Below, piece by piece: positions 46,145 to 59,389 of a DNA stretch of 64,000 nt (position 1 is its first letter; each line of letters begins with the position of its first letter). Source of the DNA: Protea cynaroides (taxonomy: Eukaryota > Streptophyta > Magnoliopsida > Proteales > Proteaceae); assembly GCA_028583415.1 (NCBI GenBank), contig CM053266.1, forward strand, positions 77,883,237 through 77,947,236. The letters run 5' to 3'. The notes beneath the pieces were generated by a model. That model was not told the DNA's origin. It was given only the letters and a program-made list of their open reading frames with translations, and searched no databases. A program made the position numbers and the translations under genes.

Positions 46145-46162
46145 TCCCCGGCAACGGCGCCA
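46145..46162 (-). other. Primer binding site of element H (tRNA-Asp type)
   Basis: TGGCGCCGTTGCCGGGGA on the minus strand, five bases from the LTR end. This is the PBS known for Athila/Tat elements. Confidence 0.9.
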
Positions 46163-46167
46163 AAATT

Positions 46168-47654
46168 TGGTAGCGTGTCGAATGCACCAATTTAATTAAA
46201 TATTTCTTTACTGATCTGATTAATAAACTGTAAATAGGATAAGCAAAGATCGATCCCACAGAGAATGAATTGATTAAAATTTATATTCTACTCAAACTAA
46301 ATATACTAATTAATGCTAAATTAAACACAATAACAAAGGGGGTGGGGTTTTGGTTGCTTGAATCAAATTGAAAGTAAATAGACAGAATTTAAATAGAAAG
46401 ATAATTAGATGAAAAAATTCAGTTCTTGGTTCAATATCCACCCACACATGCAATGAGTAAAATTAATTGCAACGTTAACCTCTTCCTTCCAATTAGAATT
46501 AAAGACCCTAGCTAACAATAAGCTCTGTTACCCGAGTTTTCCCTTAAGTATCTCTACTAAAACAAGCTCTTCAGAGAGATCTAACCATTGAACAACACTA
46601 AATAAGCTCTCAATGTTTAACTTAATGGCAGCATTAAGAGGGTGGAAAATAGATCAATCTAAGTAATAATCAAACACAAGCGGGGATTATTTAACTTAGG
46701 TTATATTATTCACAATGATGAGATGAAAACTTGGACATAATCATCTACCACTGTTTGCTACTTGTGATTAGAATCAGGATGATTACGTATCATAGATTCT
46801 AGATCTAGCAATTAATATTAATCTAACTGATTTAGTAGGCTATTACAGAATTATTCAGACAAATATCATAATTATAGAGAAAAGAATAACATAAGCAATT
46901 CCAATAAAAGGGAGAAGAAGAACAACGTTACTGAATAGAGTTTACACCATTGACATGAGTTTGGGCTTTAAAATCCCCTTGAACTGAATGAGAAGTTTAA
47001 CTAGACATTACAATCCTTTCAGAGATAGAAAAATTTTCAGCAAAAGAGAGAGAGATATTGATTATCACACTAGTTCTCTATATATAAAACCTTACAATCC
47101 TTTGTAACTTATAACTCCTTCTTTGTGTATGATTCCTTCTTTGTTTAGGAGTCCGTCTCTATTTAGAATTCTGAAATTGTAGAGTCTTCTTTTCTTATTT
47201 GGAGTCTTCTATTGTAGGTTTAGATTTCCTTATTTGATTAGGAGATTTTTTATGGAATTTACATCCACCCTCGAATGCTTTAATCAGATCAGAGGGCTAC
47301 TCCAATTTGGATTCGGTTAGATTTTCATGTCAAACCTTGAAGCCACATTTGGAGGCCCAAACGAACTCAAATATTTCTCCATAATACCATTCCGAAAAGG
47401 TTGAGACGTCCTCTACAACTTTACTGAATATAACTTTTCAATTCTAGAACTCTTTTTAGGTCAAAAACCTGCATGAAACTCAAAATGTTAATATTAAGAA
47501 TGTTAAAATTTTCCTATCTTTTAAAAATTAATTCACAATGTCTATAAAATATGTAAAATTGATAAAATTCATCATATTAAGTTCAATAAGGCATAAAACA
47601 CATTAAAAAGGATAGTGTAAAGGAAATAAAAATATGAAAATCACACACTTATCA
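46168..47654 (-). repeat. Element H 5' LTR (right)
   Basis: 1487 bp, TGGTAGCGTGTCG to ACTTATCA. Confidence 0.92.
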
Positions 47655-47659
47655 GTAGG

Positions 47660-48723
47660 CATAAAAACCATAGGTGCCGGACTATGAATCTTCACTAGTG
47701 CTGATGAATGCTCTTAGACCTCAACTGTAGTAGTATCATGCCACTAAGTATCCTCATCATCCTCTGCATCATCATCTTCATCATAATCATCATCATCATC
47801 ATTATTGGCAAAATCCATAGTAACATCCGTTGCTTGTGCACCCTTTGCAGCCATCGTCTCTATACGAGCGTGTGCCATCTCTTCCTCTACACAGCGGAAA
47901 GCAATAGGAATAAAGGCTGGTAGAGGTATAGCCTCACGTTTGTCATGGCTAAGCACTGCATCCTACAACCCACGCATGCATCTTAATGCATGCCAACCAA
48001 AGTCAAAATGGACTATTGTTTCTATACCCTCCTCATTGAAAATGTCAATGCCTAACTACACGAATAGATGAGTAAGCAGTCACCCATATGGTAAGTTCAT
48101 CATGGAACCATGTACCGCTACTATCATCGTCCTCATCATAATGTATGAAAGACAATGCTGATAATGAGTACAGACCCAATATGTCACATACTCGTTAAAA
48201 CTAGCAATTGCCTCTTGATGTCCACTCCTCTGAATGATGTTATGCTGAATAATCTGACTATAAACTAGCAAAAATGATCTATAACCTGACTCTATATGTG
48301 TTTGACCTAGGTGTCTCAGCTGATCCCATATCTCCTATTTGAATGTCTTTGAGATGTGCATCGTAAAAGAAGTCCTTAGCCAGGGTAGACGCAATCACCT
48401 GTCGTAGAAACATGAAGAAGATCGGTCAATTGAATGGATGTCGAAGGATATGTCAACCCCTTCGACTCTACTCGAAATCCTTAGTCCCATGGCTAGATCC
48501 TCGTCCTCTAAATCAGATTTAACCCAAAGGTTGCAATAGAAATGTTGAACCAGATTGGGTGGTAACCCCTCGATACAGAAGAACAACATCCCAACCTAAA
48601 CCTGTGAATGCCTCGTCGATGGCAAAGTGCCACAACTGATTAAACTCGACAAATCTGCCTGACCCGATCCCTATATGTCATTGCCCATTCTAGAGAATCA
48701 GGCATGATATTCGGGTTAACCCT
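47660..48723 (-). pseudogene. Antisense ORF of G, C-terminal part
   Basis: Read right to left on the minus strand: LPPNLVQHFYCNL, LRISSRVEGVDISF, SQIIQHNIIQRSGHQEAIAS, SYIMMRTMIVAVHGSMMNLP, GIDIFNEEGIE, FGWHALRC, REAIPLPAFIP and an acidic run NNDDDDDYDEDDDAEDDEDT ending near 47744. It is collinear with the antisense ORFs of A and C, including the FYCNL box and acidic tail. Element G is plus-strand, so this ORF is antisense here as well. Several stops and frameshifts. LTR J separates it from its N-terminal part at 51682-51847. Confidence 0.65.
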
Positions 48724-51681
48724 TGTGGCACCCAAATACAACCAAGATCGCTACCACGATGATTACAAAATAAATTCCATAATCTACACATGCAATATCC
48801 ACAATAATCAAGAATCAATAATAATATAAGCGGAAGCCTTTAATATAGGCAAATATAACTAATGATAACATATCCCATACTATGTATCAAATTATCTGTT
48901 ACAAACCATTGTTCTTTTATAAAATACTACCATAATATCCATATATAAATTCCCAAATAAAAGAGAGCAAATCAGTTACGTTGTTCTTGATAGACTACCA
49001 CCAAAAAAAAATCATAATCAAAATAATCCGTAATGTATCAGGGAAGGGAAAAAGTAAGGGGAGGGATACGTCATGCATAGACGCAGTCGCTGCAGGTCCA
49101 GCTCTTGTCGTACTTTCCACCAACATCATTAGGGCAAGCAGTCACACTAGCCAAGGGAGACTCCATAAAATCAACAATAGATAAGTCACCTATAGAAGGA
49201 TCTGAAAAATAATGTCAACACGAGGGTGAGCTTACATCCTAGCTCAGTGAGAAATCTAGTATCACATGCTATGCACATACAACATCCAATGATATGAAAT
49301 GTAATTTATTTTATATTAGGTCTCAGGTTTGTAATTCTATATCCTGGGCAAAGGTAGAAGTTGAATACATGACCCCAGGCCATTAAACCACTTCTACAAG
49401 CTAACTCCCTACTTGGGGACTCCCATCCTTACAGGGTTCATTGCCTCCCACCATAGACCTCGCATACGCTAGCTACCGTACACCCATACATCATTGACTC
49501 CCCCTAGGGTCTCCCAATCTTTGGGAGTACAAAGCTATACCAGTATCTTTACCCCTACTGGAGGGGCTTAGAAAACAGGGAATGACACCACCTATGTCTA
49601 TTATGTTCACTCATTTCACTTTGGCTGCCCACCAGTAGAAGTCCCCAGATCACCACTCCCATAGATCATCATGTCCCCACTAGCATGTTGATATGACCAT
49701 AGTACTATCTACTAGTAGAGAACCCTGGCTCCACTCCCATGGGTCATCGTGTCTACCACTAACTTGTTTACATTCAAACATGATCATCAATGTGTCCGCA
49801 CTCCCATATGTCACATGAACCACCATACATGGTTGCAATCCAACATGACTAGTGCATCCATACTCCTATGCGTCACACAAGCCATCATACATGGTCACAT
49901 CAATTTGTAAATAAAACTATACTCTAATGGTGAACCCAGACTCCATCCCATAAATCACTGTGCTCTTGCTAGAGCTTAGCATCAACAACGTGGCCTGTAT
50001 ATTGTACTCCCATAGTCCATACGTCCACCATCCCCAAACAATCATACATACATTAACAGTTATTATAATGCAAATGCATGCTCATACATAGCAATCATGA
50101 AAAGCATACAATTAAAAAACCACCTAAGCATGTTACTAGGAAAGAAGACATGTTATTAAGATATCTTAAGGACTAGACCCCTCACTTGATTGCACCACAA
50201 GTGCAGCAATATTCGAAGCCAGACAGAAGGCTTCAATGATCACCCTTGTTCAATACCTAATTAAGCATATAAGGTTTCATTAGGTTTGTTTCATAACTTT
50301 TAATCGACATAGACAAGTCTTAGAGTCCATGCATGTGTCCCACGAAAGACTGGAAACTAAAAGGATAATCTTCCTACACAATACTAGGCTTATAGGCCAA
50401 TACTGACTGAATTGATAGATGAAACCGGTAGAGGGTTCCACCAGTATGTTCAACTGGTAAACACTTAGAGTATTTTCTAAGTAAATGGCATCGAAAGAAT
50501 GAGCAGATGCTCGACCATGCAATTGGTCATCTGGTTTATATACTGATATAAACCCTGGGATTCCAATAGGTTTTTCAGAAACAAGGCCGGGTTATTGGTC
50601 ATCCGACAATGGCTCAGCTTCACATTAAGCCTAAAATAGAAGATCCGAATTAACCAGATTTACGAGGAACCGGTTGAACAGTTGTGGCTAATTCGAAGGT
50701 ATGTGCCTCCGATACGAGACTTCGGAATTAGCCAAGGCCTCTGCCTTTGGTGGTACTACGATCTGGGCTAACCAGAAGAATGAACATAATCGTTTTGTGG
50801 CAACGTGGCTCCTGTACAGACCCAGAAACCAGGTCACGAATGGAGCAGGGTTCTCAAGTTTGGGAAAGTTACTCCCCACTACATTATTCCCTTTTAAGTT
50901 GGTGGGAAACTCATTCCCACCATTATTAAGTACAATGGGAGCCATTTATGGCTCTAATAACTCCCTCAATGGAGTTGGTGAAATACAACCCTAGATCTAG
51001 GTTACTGATGGCATCTCCATTAATGGAGCTTCAACCACCAAGGTAATATCACTCATTCACTCATAAGATGGAGGAAGGAAGAAACCCACCATCAATAACT
51101 CCCTCAATGAGCTGGGCAAACTTAAATCTAGGTTTCCTAGGATATTAATGGTGGTCACCTTTAATGGTGCTCAACCACCAAGCATTCTAGCCATAAACCC
51201 CAAGGAAGGAGGAGGAAGTTCATGGCTCTTCCTTGCAAAGAGATGGCTAGTACCTACAAAGAGATGGCTAGGGTTTAGAGCTCCTTAGCTTCAAGCTTCC
51301 TCTTCTACTTCTTCTTCTTCTATACTCTCTCTCAAAATCCCACGGTGCAAGAAGAGAGAAAAAAGAGGGCTTGGTCTAAAAATATAGGTTATTGGCCAAT
51401 TCGAGTTCAATCGACTGAACTCAACCGAATGAACGTTCCACCGGTTGGGCTAAAAATATAGGTTATTGGCCAATTCCTTGGCCCGAATGTTTTGGGATGC
51501 ATATTCCTTGCACTCAAGGTCTACTATAGCACCTTATAATACCCACTATACATTGTAAAGACTTACCTAAGGTCCAGATACCACCGTAGGATCTACATCA
51601 GGTGCTCCATCAGCCGATGTGTTGAGACCTGACACAAGAGGAATTCGGATTAGTAAGGGGATTCTAAGTATGGGTCTCACA
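48724..51681 (-). repeat. LTR J, solo or truncated
   Basis: TGTGGCACCC at 48724 to GGTCTCACA at 51681, 2958 bp; in minus sense TGTGAGACCC to GGGTGCCACA. No PBS or PPT next to it. It lies inside the antisense ORF of G. The flanks ACCCT (left) and CTATA (right) do not match, so no target duplication is visible. Inside are degenerate CTCCCATRGGTCATC-type repeats (about 49640-49980) and a duplicated 27-bp word containing GGTTATTGGCCAATTC (51386-51412, 51449-51475). Confidence 0.7.
49071..49201 (-). CDS. LTR-embedded short ORF ending CSDCVYA (J)
   Basis: After a predicted acceptor TTTTTCAG: DPSIGDLSIVDFMESPLASV, then DKSWTCSDCVYA and a stop. CTCACTGAGC and GCTCACCC words precede it, as in the other LTRs. 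This is the most diverged member of the series. Confidence 0.35.
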
Positions 51682-51847
51682 CTATATGCTCAAATCTAGG
51701 CCAATCAAATTGCTCTGAGTGAGAACGGAACCACAGTGCATCAAACTCCTGTGCTTGGCCTTCCCCGCCACCACTGGAGGATGAACCATCACTAATGACA
51801 ACCTGACTATGTGTTCGTCCTATTCGTTGCTTTCTAGTTCTAACTAT
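51682..51847 (-). pseudogene. Antisense ORF of G, N-terminal part
   Basis: Begins IVRTRKQRIGRTHSQ, where the ATG of A (MVRTKV) has become ATA (51845-51847), directly after a predicted acceptor TTTGCAG. It continues to ALWFRSHSEQFDWPRFEHI and is then cut by LTR J. Confidence 0.6.
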
Positions 51848-51851
51848 TTTG

Positions 51852-52372
51852 CTGCAAAGTACACAAAGAATGGAAATTTGTTTGAGAATTCTAAGGGAGA
51901 AAGTGATAAGAAAGGATGGATAACATTTATAATATTTAGAACATGGTTTGAATTAATGAGAAACCGAGTACAAGAAGTTTCATTGGAAATTTTGATGAAG
52001 AACATGTCGAAAAGCCAACATGAAAATATAAAATACGTACCAAAACACTTCAATGAAATTCTAAATGATTAGAAACATTTCATACATGTCATAGAAGATC
52101 TGTTTTGTGATTTGAAGCATCGAAAAGCAACGGATAAATGATTGGAAGTAAATTTTGGTTACCCAAAGTAAAAACCGATATGTGAAAACTTGATATTGTC
52201 AAAAGTAAAAAAGAAAACAACTTTTGATCGGTTAGAAAACAATTTAACAACTTTTAATAGTGATTTGCAACAAATTATGCCAAGTTACATGGAGTAGAAT
52301 GGAAACCAATTAAATACCTAGATTTTACCAAACTGAAATAGAGAAAACAGTAAAAATACCCAATGTACATAC
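51852..52372 (-). other. Predicted intron of the antisense gene in G
   Basis: Donor CAAAG|GTATGT (minus, 52372) and acceptor ACTTTGCAG (51852), 521 nt, at the same place as in A and C. Confidence 0.5.
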
Positions 52373-52489
52373 CTTTGTTGATGAATAGGCAATGGAATGT
52401 GGTAGGAATGATTAGTTTCGAGCTTAGAAATGATTTGGAACAATAGTCATTCTCCTCTTCTCATCTTTCATGAAAGTTGAGAATGAGAG

Positions 52490-52615
52490 GGAAAATGAGG
52501 CTCTCGGCCTTTTAAAAACACGTTTTTAGTCAACTGGTCGATGAAATCAATCTGATCAACCACTCATTCTGATCGACCACTTTGATTAGCCGGTTGTTGA
52601 CAGAAATCCCTATTT
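52490..52615. promoter_or_regulatory. Antisense promoter region of G with word cluster
   Basis: On the minus strand a cluster with GTCGATC and GGTCGAT words (52530-52615) precedes TTTTTAAAAGGC (near 52510-52523) and a pyrimidine-rich stretch. The order is the same as at 6418-6600 in A and 22375-22580 in C. Confidence 0.4.
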
Positions 52616-52786
52616 GGCCTATTTTTGAAAATTCAGCCATAAAACCCATTGCTAAGTATTTTAATGTGGTTATTAAGTGATTGTAATGATAAATTTTTGT
52701 TTGGACTTAGATTTTGAGATTGATTGCATTGTTATTTGTACTAACTATTGATATATGTAGTACAGGAATAAATAGTAGAAAATTCG

Positions 52787-54036
52787 ATGACCCTTAATAC
52801 TAGTAACATTCAACGTGCCCAAAACGTACCCTAGAGTAGTGCACAAGGTGCTAACATGAACACTCTTGTTCATCACACTGTTGCTACTCTTATCCCACAA
52901 CCACCACCTCCTGTATTGACCCCTATCGATATAAATGCCACTATGGGAAATCTCATACGAGTAGTGCAACAACAGTAGGAAACTCAACAACAGCAGCAAT
53001 AACTGATGAATGATCTAATTGCTACCTTGTGAAGGACTCTTACATCTGCACCCATACCTCTGCTTGGTTGTGTGCCTCCTGCCCCAGTAACTACCATTAA
53101 CACTGTACCTGTAGCTGCAATACCAAATGCTACTGTGCCAACCAATGCAAATGCTCATCCTATAGGGTTGCCACAGCCAGTTCCTGATGTAAATGCAAGA
53201 AGGTATGCTACTTCAGTTATGACTGAAGTTGCCTAGGCTGAATTCTCGAGACTACTGAAAAGGTTTCAGATGATGAAGCTACTAAAATTCACCAGAGTAG
53301 GTGATAACCCACTACATCCTGCAGTGTGGATGCAATCAATTGAGAAATGCTTTTAAGATGATGGTTTTGATAGTTGAATAGTGAATCCACTGTGCAAGCC
53401 ATATGATGGAAGGAGAACCCTACACCTGGTGGGAATCTAATCAATAGATTCTCGAAGCTCTTCATCCCATTGTTACTTGGGAAATGTTCAATAACTATTT
53501 CTCTAGAAGTTTCAGAGATAAGAAAGAAATTGAATATCTGAGTCATTATTAAGGCCAAAAGTCTATCCAAGATTATCAAATTAAGATCGAATCCCTCTTT
53601 TATTTCGCCCCTGCCTGTATGTGTACTAAAGCGACTAAGGAAAGGAAATTCTTGAAAGGTTTGAGAGGTAGAATTTGAGCCACTATGGAAACAAGAGGAC
53701 ATACCAGCTAAGCTGAGTGTGTTCAGACTACCAAGGTCATTGAAGATGCTCTCAGAGATAGTTATTAATCCAAGAATGGTTTTGGTAAGAGATTTTCTAC
53801 CACACCTGACAAGTAGATCTCAAAGAAGCCATTTCAAGGCAAGTTTAAGAATAAGAGTGCTACCACTACCAAGTCTCCTACAAAGACTACCCCTACTAGA
53901 CCTGTCAAGTGCTATCACTGTCAGTAAGTTGGTCACTTCAAGGCTAACTGCCCTAAGCTTGCAAATACTCAACAAGGCAAGGTTTTTGCTATGTTGAATG
54001 TAAAAGGAGAGAAATCTTCTCAAGTAGTGATAAGTA
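52787..54036 (+). pseudogene. gag: Element G gag, broken
   Basis: From ATG 52787 (MTLNTSNIQRAQNVP, stop), through a glutamine-rich segment, the core with NPLHPAVWMQSIEKCF (near 53310-53350), and a zinc knuckle CYHCQ, stop, VGHFKANCP (53908-53955). It then reads GKVFAMLNVKGEKSS. Many stops and frameshifts. It corresponds in order to gags of A and C. Confidence 0.78.
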
Positions 54037-54100
54037 TTTTCTTAATTCCAATTATTCTTTTTCTAATACTTATACTACATGCTTGTATGTGTGTTAATGC

Positions 54101-56676
54101 ATGGTTTCAAACACTACAGGCACTCATAGTATGTCCAAACACCTGGCTCATATTCTTTTTTATTCTGGAGCCACCCACCCATTTATATCCCCTGAGTTCA
54201 CTAAGAAGCTGTCTATACCTACTAAGCAGTTAGTATCTGATCTGGTTGTATGTACACCATTAGGATTGGAAGTAGTGTTGATAGAGTACTATGACCCACG
54301 TTAAGTATAGCTAGATGATCATAATCTGAGTATTAACCTGATCAAACTGGACATGTTAGATTTTAATGCTATTTTAGGCATGGATTAGCTCGCCACCCAC
54401 CGAGCCAATGTGCTTTGTGCTGAATGGAAGATTCTTTTCTAGCCAATTGATGGACTGTATTTGAATTCATTGGAGACAAACCTATGAAGGGTAAGAAGCT
54501 ATTGATATCTGCAATGCAAGCCTATAAACAACTGCACCAAGATTGCATTAGCTATTTAGTATCTATGACTGATACTACAGTTGAAATACCATCAATAGAC
54601 CAGATTGATGTAGTAAAAGAATTTTCAGATGTATTTCCAAAAGATTTACCAAGTTTTCCTCTTGATCGTGAAACTGAGTTCGTGATTAACCTAGTTCCAG
54701 GATCAGCACCCATGTCTAAAGCTCTGTATAGAACGGCATCATCTGAGTTGAAAGAATTAAAGGTTCAACTACAAGAACTCTTGGACAAGGGATTCATTCG
54801 ACCTAGTATCTCCCTGTGGGGTGTGCTAGTGTTGTTTGTCAAAAAGAAAAATGGAAGCGTTCAGTTATGCATTGATTATCGAGAACTGAACAAACTCACT
54901 ATCAAGAATTGATATCCTCTGCCCAGGATTAATGATCTATTTGATCAGTTGCAAAAAGCCCAAGTATTCTCCATGATAGATCTCTGATCTGGATATCATT
55001 AATTAAAGATCCAAGAATGCGACATTCCAAAGATTGCTTTTAGAACTCGATATGGTCACTATGAGTTCTTGGTGATGTCTTTTGGACTAACTAATACACC
55101 TGCTTCATTCATGGAACTCATGAACAAATTATTCCACAATTTCCTAAATCGCTCTATAGTTGTGTTCATCAATGGCATCCTCGTATACTCGAAGAGTATG
55201 GAAGATCATGCTATGCATCTTTGCCAAGCTTTACAAGACTCAGACAAGAAAAATTATTTGCCAAGTTTAAGAAGTATGAATTCTGAATAAGAGAAGCTAC
55301 CTTTTTAGGTTATGTCATATCAGTTGAAGGAATATCAATTGATCCAAGCAAAGTTAAAGCAGTACTCAACTGGGAAACACCAAAGACAGTAACTGAAGTT
55401 AGAAGTTTTCTTGGACTGGTGGGATATTATAGAAGATTTATTGTTGATTTCTCAAGGGTAGCCATTCCTCTGACTCAATTGACAAAGAAGGAAAATAAAT
55501 TCGTATGGTTAAATAAATGTGAAGCAACGTTACAGCTATTGAAAGAGAAGTTAATCTCTGCTCCTATTTTGACGATCCCATTTGGATTTGAAGGACTAGT
55601 GGTTTATATCGATGCATCCAAGTTAGGATTCGGTTGCATCCTGATGCAAGAAGGCAAGGTAATTGTCTATGCCTCTTGATAATTGAAAGAATGTGAAAAG
55701 AATTATCCTACTCCTGATCTTGAGTTAGCTGCTGTCGTGTTTGCACTCAAGACTTGGAAACACTATTTTTATGGAGAAAAGTTTCAGATAATGTCCAACC
55801 ACAAGAGTCTCACATACTTATTCAACCAGAAAGAACACAACATGAGACAAAGAAGATGGTTGAAATTTTTGAAGGTATTATAATTGTAATATACATGTCA
55901 TCCAGGGAAAGCTAACGTGGTAGTTGACGCCCTCAGTAGAAAAGCTATGAGTATGGCTGAAAAGAAAGTTAGCAAGGAAGAAAATCGATAGAGTTAATGA
56001 CTATTTCTTATCTAAAATTCAAGTCTTTCCTCTACCAATTCTAGAAGACCCCATTTCCACTGCTCTACTAGAAGACAAGATTAAAGCTACTACCGCCACT
56101 CTCAGTTCCCTACAAATACAATTAACGTTGTTGCAAGAAATCAAATCAGTGATAGCCTTGGATTACCACCTAGGTGGACTAAAGAATAAACTTGAAAATG
56201 GAAAGCAAGATCTAGATTTCATTCTAACGAATAGAATCCTATACTATCGTGGTAGAGTATGTGTTCCAGAATCTACTGAAGATTTGAAGGAAATGATTCT
56301 GATAAAAGCCAATTCAAATCCATACTCTATGCATCCTGGTAACACTAAGATGCATCATGACTTGAAAAAGGAATTCTGATGGAGAAGTCTGAAAGCCGGC
56401 ATGGCTAAGTCTGTATACAAGTGTTTAACGTACCAGCAAGTTAAAGCAGAAAGACTATCTAATAAATTACAACCATTTCCGGTACCAGAATGGAAATGGG
56501 ACCACATTACCATGGACTTCGTCATAGGGTTACCTTTGATATCACGCTCTATCGATGCAGTCTGGTTATTATGGATAGATTCACCAAAATAGCGAGATTC
56601 ATTGCTGTTCACCCTCAGTATTCCATGGATAAGCTAACTAGACTATATATAGATCACATTATTTGATTACACGGTA
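54101..56676 (+). pseudogene. pol: Element G pol, first part: protease, RT, RNase H, integrase N-terminus
   Basis: Protease with SGATHPFIS (Asp of DSG replaced by Tyr, LFYSG, near 54160). RT linker TEFVINLVPGSAPMSKALYR, LCIDYRELNKLTIKN and the box FING in place of FIDD (near 55170), so both metal-binding Asp residues are lost. RNase H with YIDASKLGFGCILMQ (near 55605). Integrase finger HPGNTKMHHDL with CLTYQQ, where the last Cys is Tyr, and WDHITMDFVIGLPL. Cut by LTR K after LDYI near 56650-56676. Confidence 0.88.
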
Positions 56677-58807
56677 TGTCACACCCCAATTCTGATTGAA
56701 CCAGAAGTGTGAATGAACTGTCATAGAACCAATGGCTCAAGCCAAGATCACATAGGACCATGCCAACCATTAAACCATACATGCCACATAATCATAGATA
56801 ATAAATAGATAACGGAATTTCTTTAAAATGAACTGAGAGTCTACAATGATAGATAACAAATAACCCAATTATCTTAAGTATACCAGAACATAAAAATAAT
56901 AAACTATTACAAGTCTCATAATCCAACTTAAAACAAAATCCTAAGAGTAAACACAATGGAAACATTTGCATGATGAATCATGCTCGTCTTTCACTGACTA
57001 TGAATCCAAGGCTGCCACATGTCTATAAGACGGCACACTGATGTAGTCCTCTACAGTAGTACCTGCATCATCAACTAAAAAGAAAAAGTATACGTAAGGT
57101 GAGCTAACAACTTAGCTCAGTGAGAAACAAAACAATGCAGCAAACATATGCATGATGTCATATTCATATCTTTGATCTGGTTTAAATTTGCAATGTGCGA
57201 TCTCAAGGATAGGCTACAACCACACCTCCATACACGAGAGTGTGAGCACGTCCAACGGATTACACATTGCTATTGCCCTATAACACTCACTACAAGATAG
57301 AGATAGAGCTAGAGCCTGATGGATCACACATCGCCAACACTCCCCTGATACTCTACCCCATACCAGTACATATGCCCCTACTAGTGAGGGCTTACAAATT
57401 GGGTTCGTCACTAACAAATCTTAGATGTCATCAAAGTGTATCCAAGGCCTTACTTCAGCATCCTTTAATACACCCATAGAGATAGAGCTAGAGTCCACTA
57501 ACTAGGCTAGGGCACACACCACGATAACTCCCCCTGATACCCTACCACATACTAATTCAGTTAACGTAACAACGATATGACGATGTTAGTGTGGTGATTG
57601 GTTCGATTGTACAATATCTCCCCATTCAACACAATGACCACACACAAACACATGCCTATCCTCATCATCATCATCACATATAAGGAATAATAAATATGCA
57701 TGAATAGTATATAATAATTTATTAGATGACATGTTATATGCACAAGCAATTAAACATGGCAACAGGCAATAAGAGAGAATTATAACAGGGTAGTTTGTTA
57801 TTAACCAATTAGTTTGAGTCTTATCCCTCACTTGTTGAGTGATGTTTATTCCTTTCCCAAACTTTAAAGACTATCTTGAATTGGTTGAAATCTTAAACAA
57901 TTAATAGAACTTAATTAGAGTTTTACTCTAATAATGTTTCAGTATTCAGACCGACTATCCGGTCTGGTAATTAATCCTTCCAAACAATATTCGATTGCAA
58001 GTCCGATCGTGCATTGCTCGACCGATCAGTCATCCAGACAAAGCCTATCATACTTTCTAAGAGTGACCGGTCGCCTATCTGGTCTGACATTTATCCGATC
58101 AGTCATAGGACTAGACAACTCCTGAGTCGTACTCCAGGTTGTCTTCCAGCTTGTTTTCTTCCTGAGTCGATTATTTGGCTCTCAAAGGGATCCATCTTAA
58201 AATCTTTCTATGGTCATCAGTCATTAGATTTAGTCACTCAATGTAACCCTAACAACTACAATTTATTATAGGTATTTATGGAAGATCTTCAGATCAAAAT
58301 CATGGTATTGGATTCGACCTACCACATTGTGATCACAAATCCTAAACCCTAACATAAGCTAACCTTCTACAGAGGTAAGAATTTACCGTTGGTTCCTTAA
58401 TGCAGTGGGTTGGAAACCGATGATGATTCTTCTCTGCAAAGCCCCTCTTCCTTTTTCCTAAGCTTTCTCCTTCCTTTTCTTTCACTCTTCCAGGAGGAAG
58501 TGAAAGGATGTCCCCTATATAGAGGGAAACCTTCCATTAAGAGTGGGATTTTAATTAGGAAGGAGTCCTAATCAAGCTTGGAAACTTTCGTAAACTTGGA
58601 GTCCATTCTGGGATTGACCGATCACTTGACCAATCACCTAATACGTAGACTGGACAACTCAAGTTGTTCAATCGGATAAACTTTGAGAGGATAGATTCCA
58701 TACCTGGCTTTGTGGTTTCTTCACCTAATTGGTTCACTTGACCCGGTTATGATGGAAAGACCTGTCATGACTCGGTTAGACTGGGTTAGTAGAGTGTGGG
58801 TCTTACA
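56677..58807 (-). repeat. LTR K, solo LTR of the C family
   Basis: TGTCACACCCC to CTTACA, 2131 bp, clearly similar to LTR C. It splits the integrase of G between the LHG and VPTSIVS segments. Flanks CGGTA and TAATG do not form a clear duplication. It has a CKC-type ORF, word clusters at 57945-58130 and 58610-58680, a TATA-like CTATATAG near 58515, and a predicted leader intron with the donor near 58386 and the acceptor near 57063 (minus strand). Confidence 0.85.
56941..57062 (-). CDS. LTR-embedded short ORF with CKCxxC motif (K), last exon
   Basis: After the acceptor GATGCAG: TTVEDYISVPSYRHVAALDS, one stop, then VKDEHDSSCKCFHCVYS and a stop at 56941. Confidence 0.35.
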
Positions 58808-59389
58808 TAATGTACCCACTAGTATTGTATCTGTTCGCGACCCAAGATTCACATCTAAATTTTAAGAAGGATTGCAAAGCTCCATGGGTACCGAACTGAA
58901 GTTTAGTACTGCCTTTCACCTTCATGAAGATGGACAATCTGAAAAAACAATTTAAATATTGGAAGATATGCTTAAAGCCTGTGCTATAGATTTGAAGGGA
59001 AATTGGGATCAGAATCTCTCTTTGATGGAGTTCGCTTACAATAATAGCAATCAGTCTACAATCAAATGGCTCCATATGTTGCACTATATGGAAGGAAGTG
59101 TACAACTCCTTTATACTCGAATAAAGTTAGTAAGAGAAGAATCCTTGGACTAGAAATTGTCAAAGAGACCTGCGAAAATGTTGATTTAATTAGAGAAAGA
59201 ATCAAAGCTGCTCAATCAAAACAGAATAGTTATGCCGACATTCATCGTAAAGACCTTGAATTTGAAATTGGTGATAAAGTTTTTTCTGAAGATATCTCCT
59301 CTTAAAACAATCAGAAGGTTTGGTAAGAAAGAGAAGCTATGTCCAAGGTACATAGGATCGTATGAGATACTTAGTAGAAGTATAGCAGT
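58808..59389 (+). pseudogene. pol: Element G pol, second part: integrase core and C-terminal barrel
   Basis: Continues from 56676: VPTSIVSVRDPRFTSKF with a shifted frame, then DGQSEKTI, ILEDMLKACAIDLKGNWDQN, APYVALYGRKCTTPLYSNKV, DKVFLKISPLK in a second frame, and RRFGKKEKLCPRYIGSYEIL. Ends where LTR L begins. Confidence 0.85.

Larger units (their letters stand above)
40194..47654 (-). mobile_element. Element H: complete non-autonomous Athila-like element
   Basis: Two direct LTRs (40194-41681 and 46168-47654), near-equal in length and differing by only a few percent, with an exact TSD GTAGG (40189-40193 and 47655-47659). In element sense the LTR runs TGATAAGTGTG to CGCTACCA. A tRNA-Asp PBS, gag, protease, the start of RT and the end of integrase are present. 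Most of RT, RNase H and integrase is deleted. It is the youngest-looking insertion in G. Confidence 0.93.
39748..59389 (+). mobile_element. Element G: plus-strand chromovirus interrupted by H, J and K and cut by L
   Basis: PBS (39753-39764), leader with minus-strand antisense gene, gag (52787-54036), protease, RT, RNase H and integrase (54101-56676 and 58808-59389). Insertions: H at 40194-47654, J at 48724-51681 and K at 56677-58807. Pol stops in the integrase C-terminal barrel at 59389, where the long LTR L begins; chromodomain, PPT and 3' LTR of this copy are not seen. Confidence 0.85.

Noticed and set aside
53289..53702. 137-residue minus-strand ORF
   Set aside because: It lies opposite to the recognisable gag core of G and is not found opposite gag in A or C.
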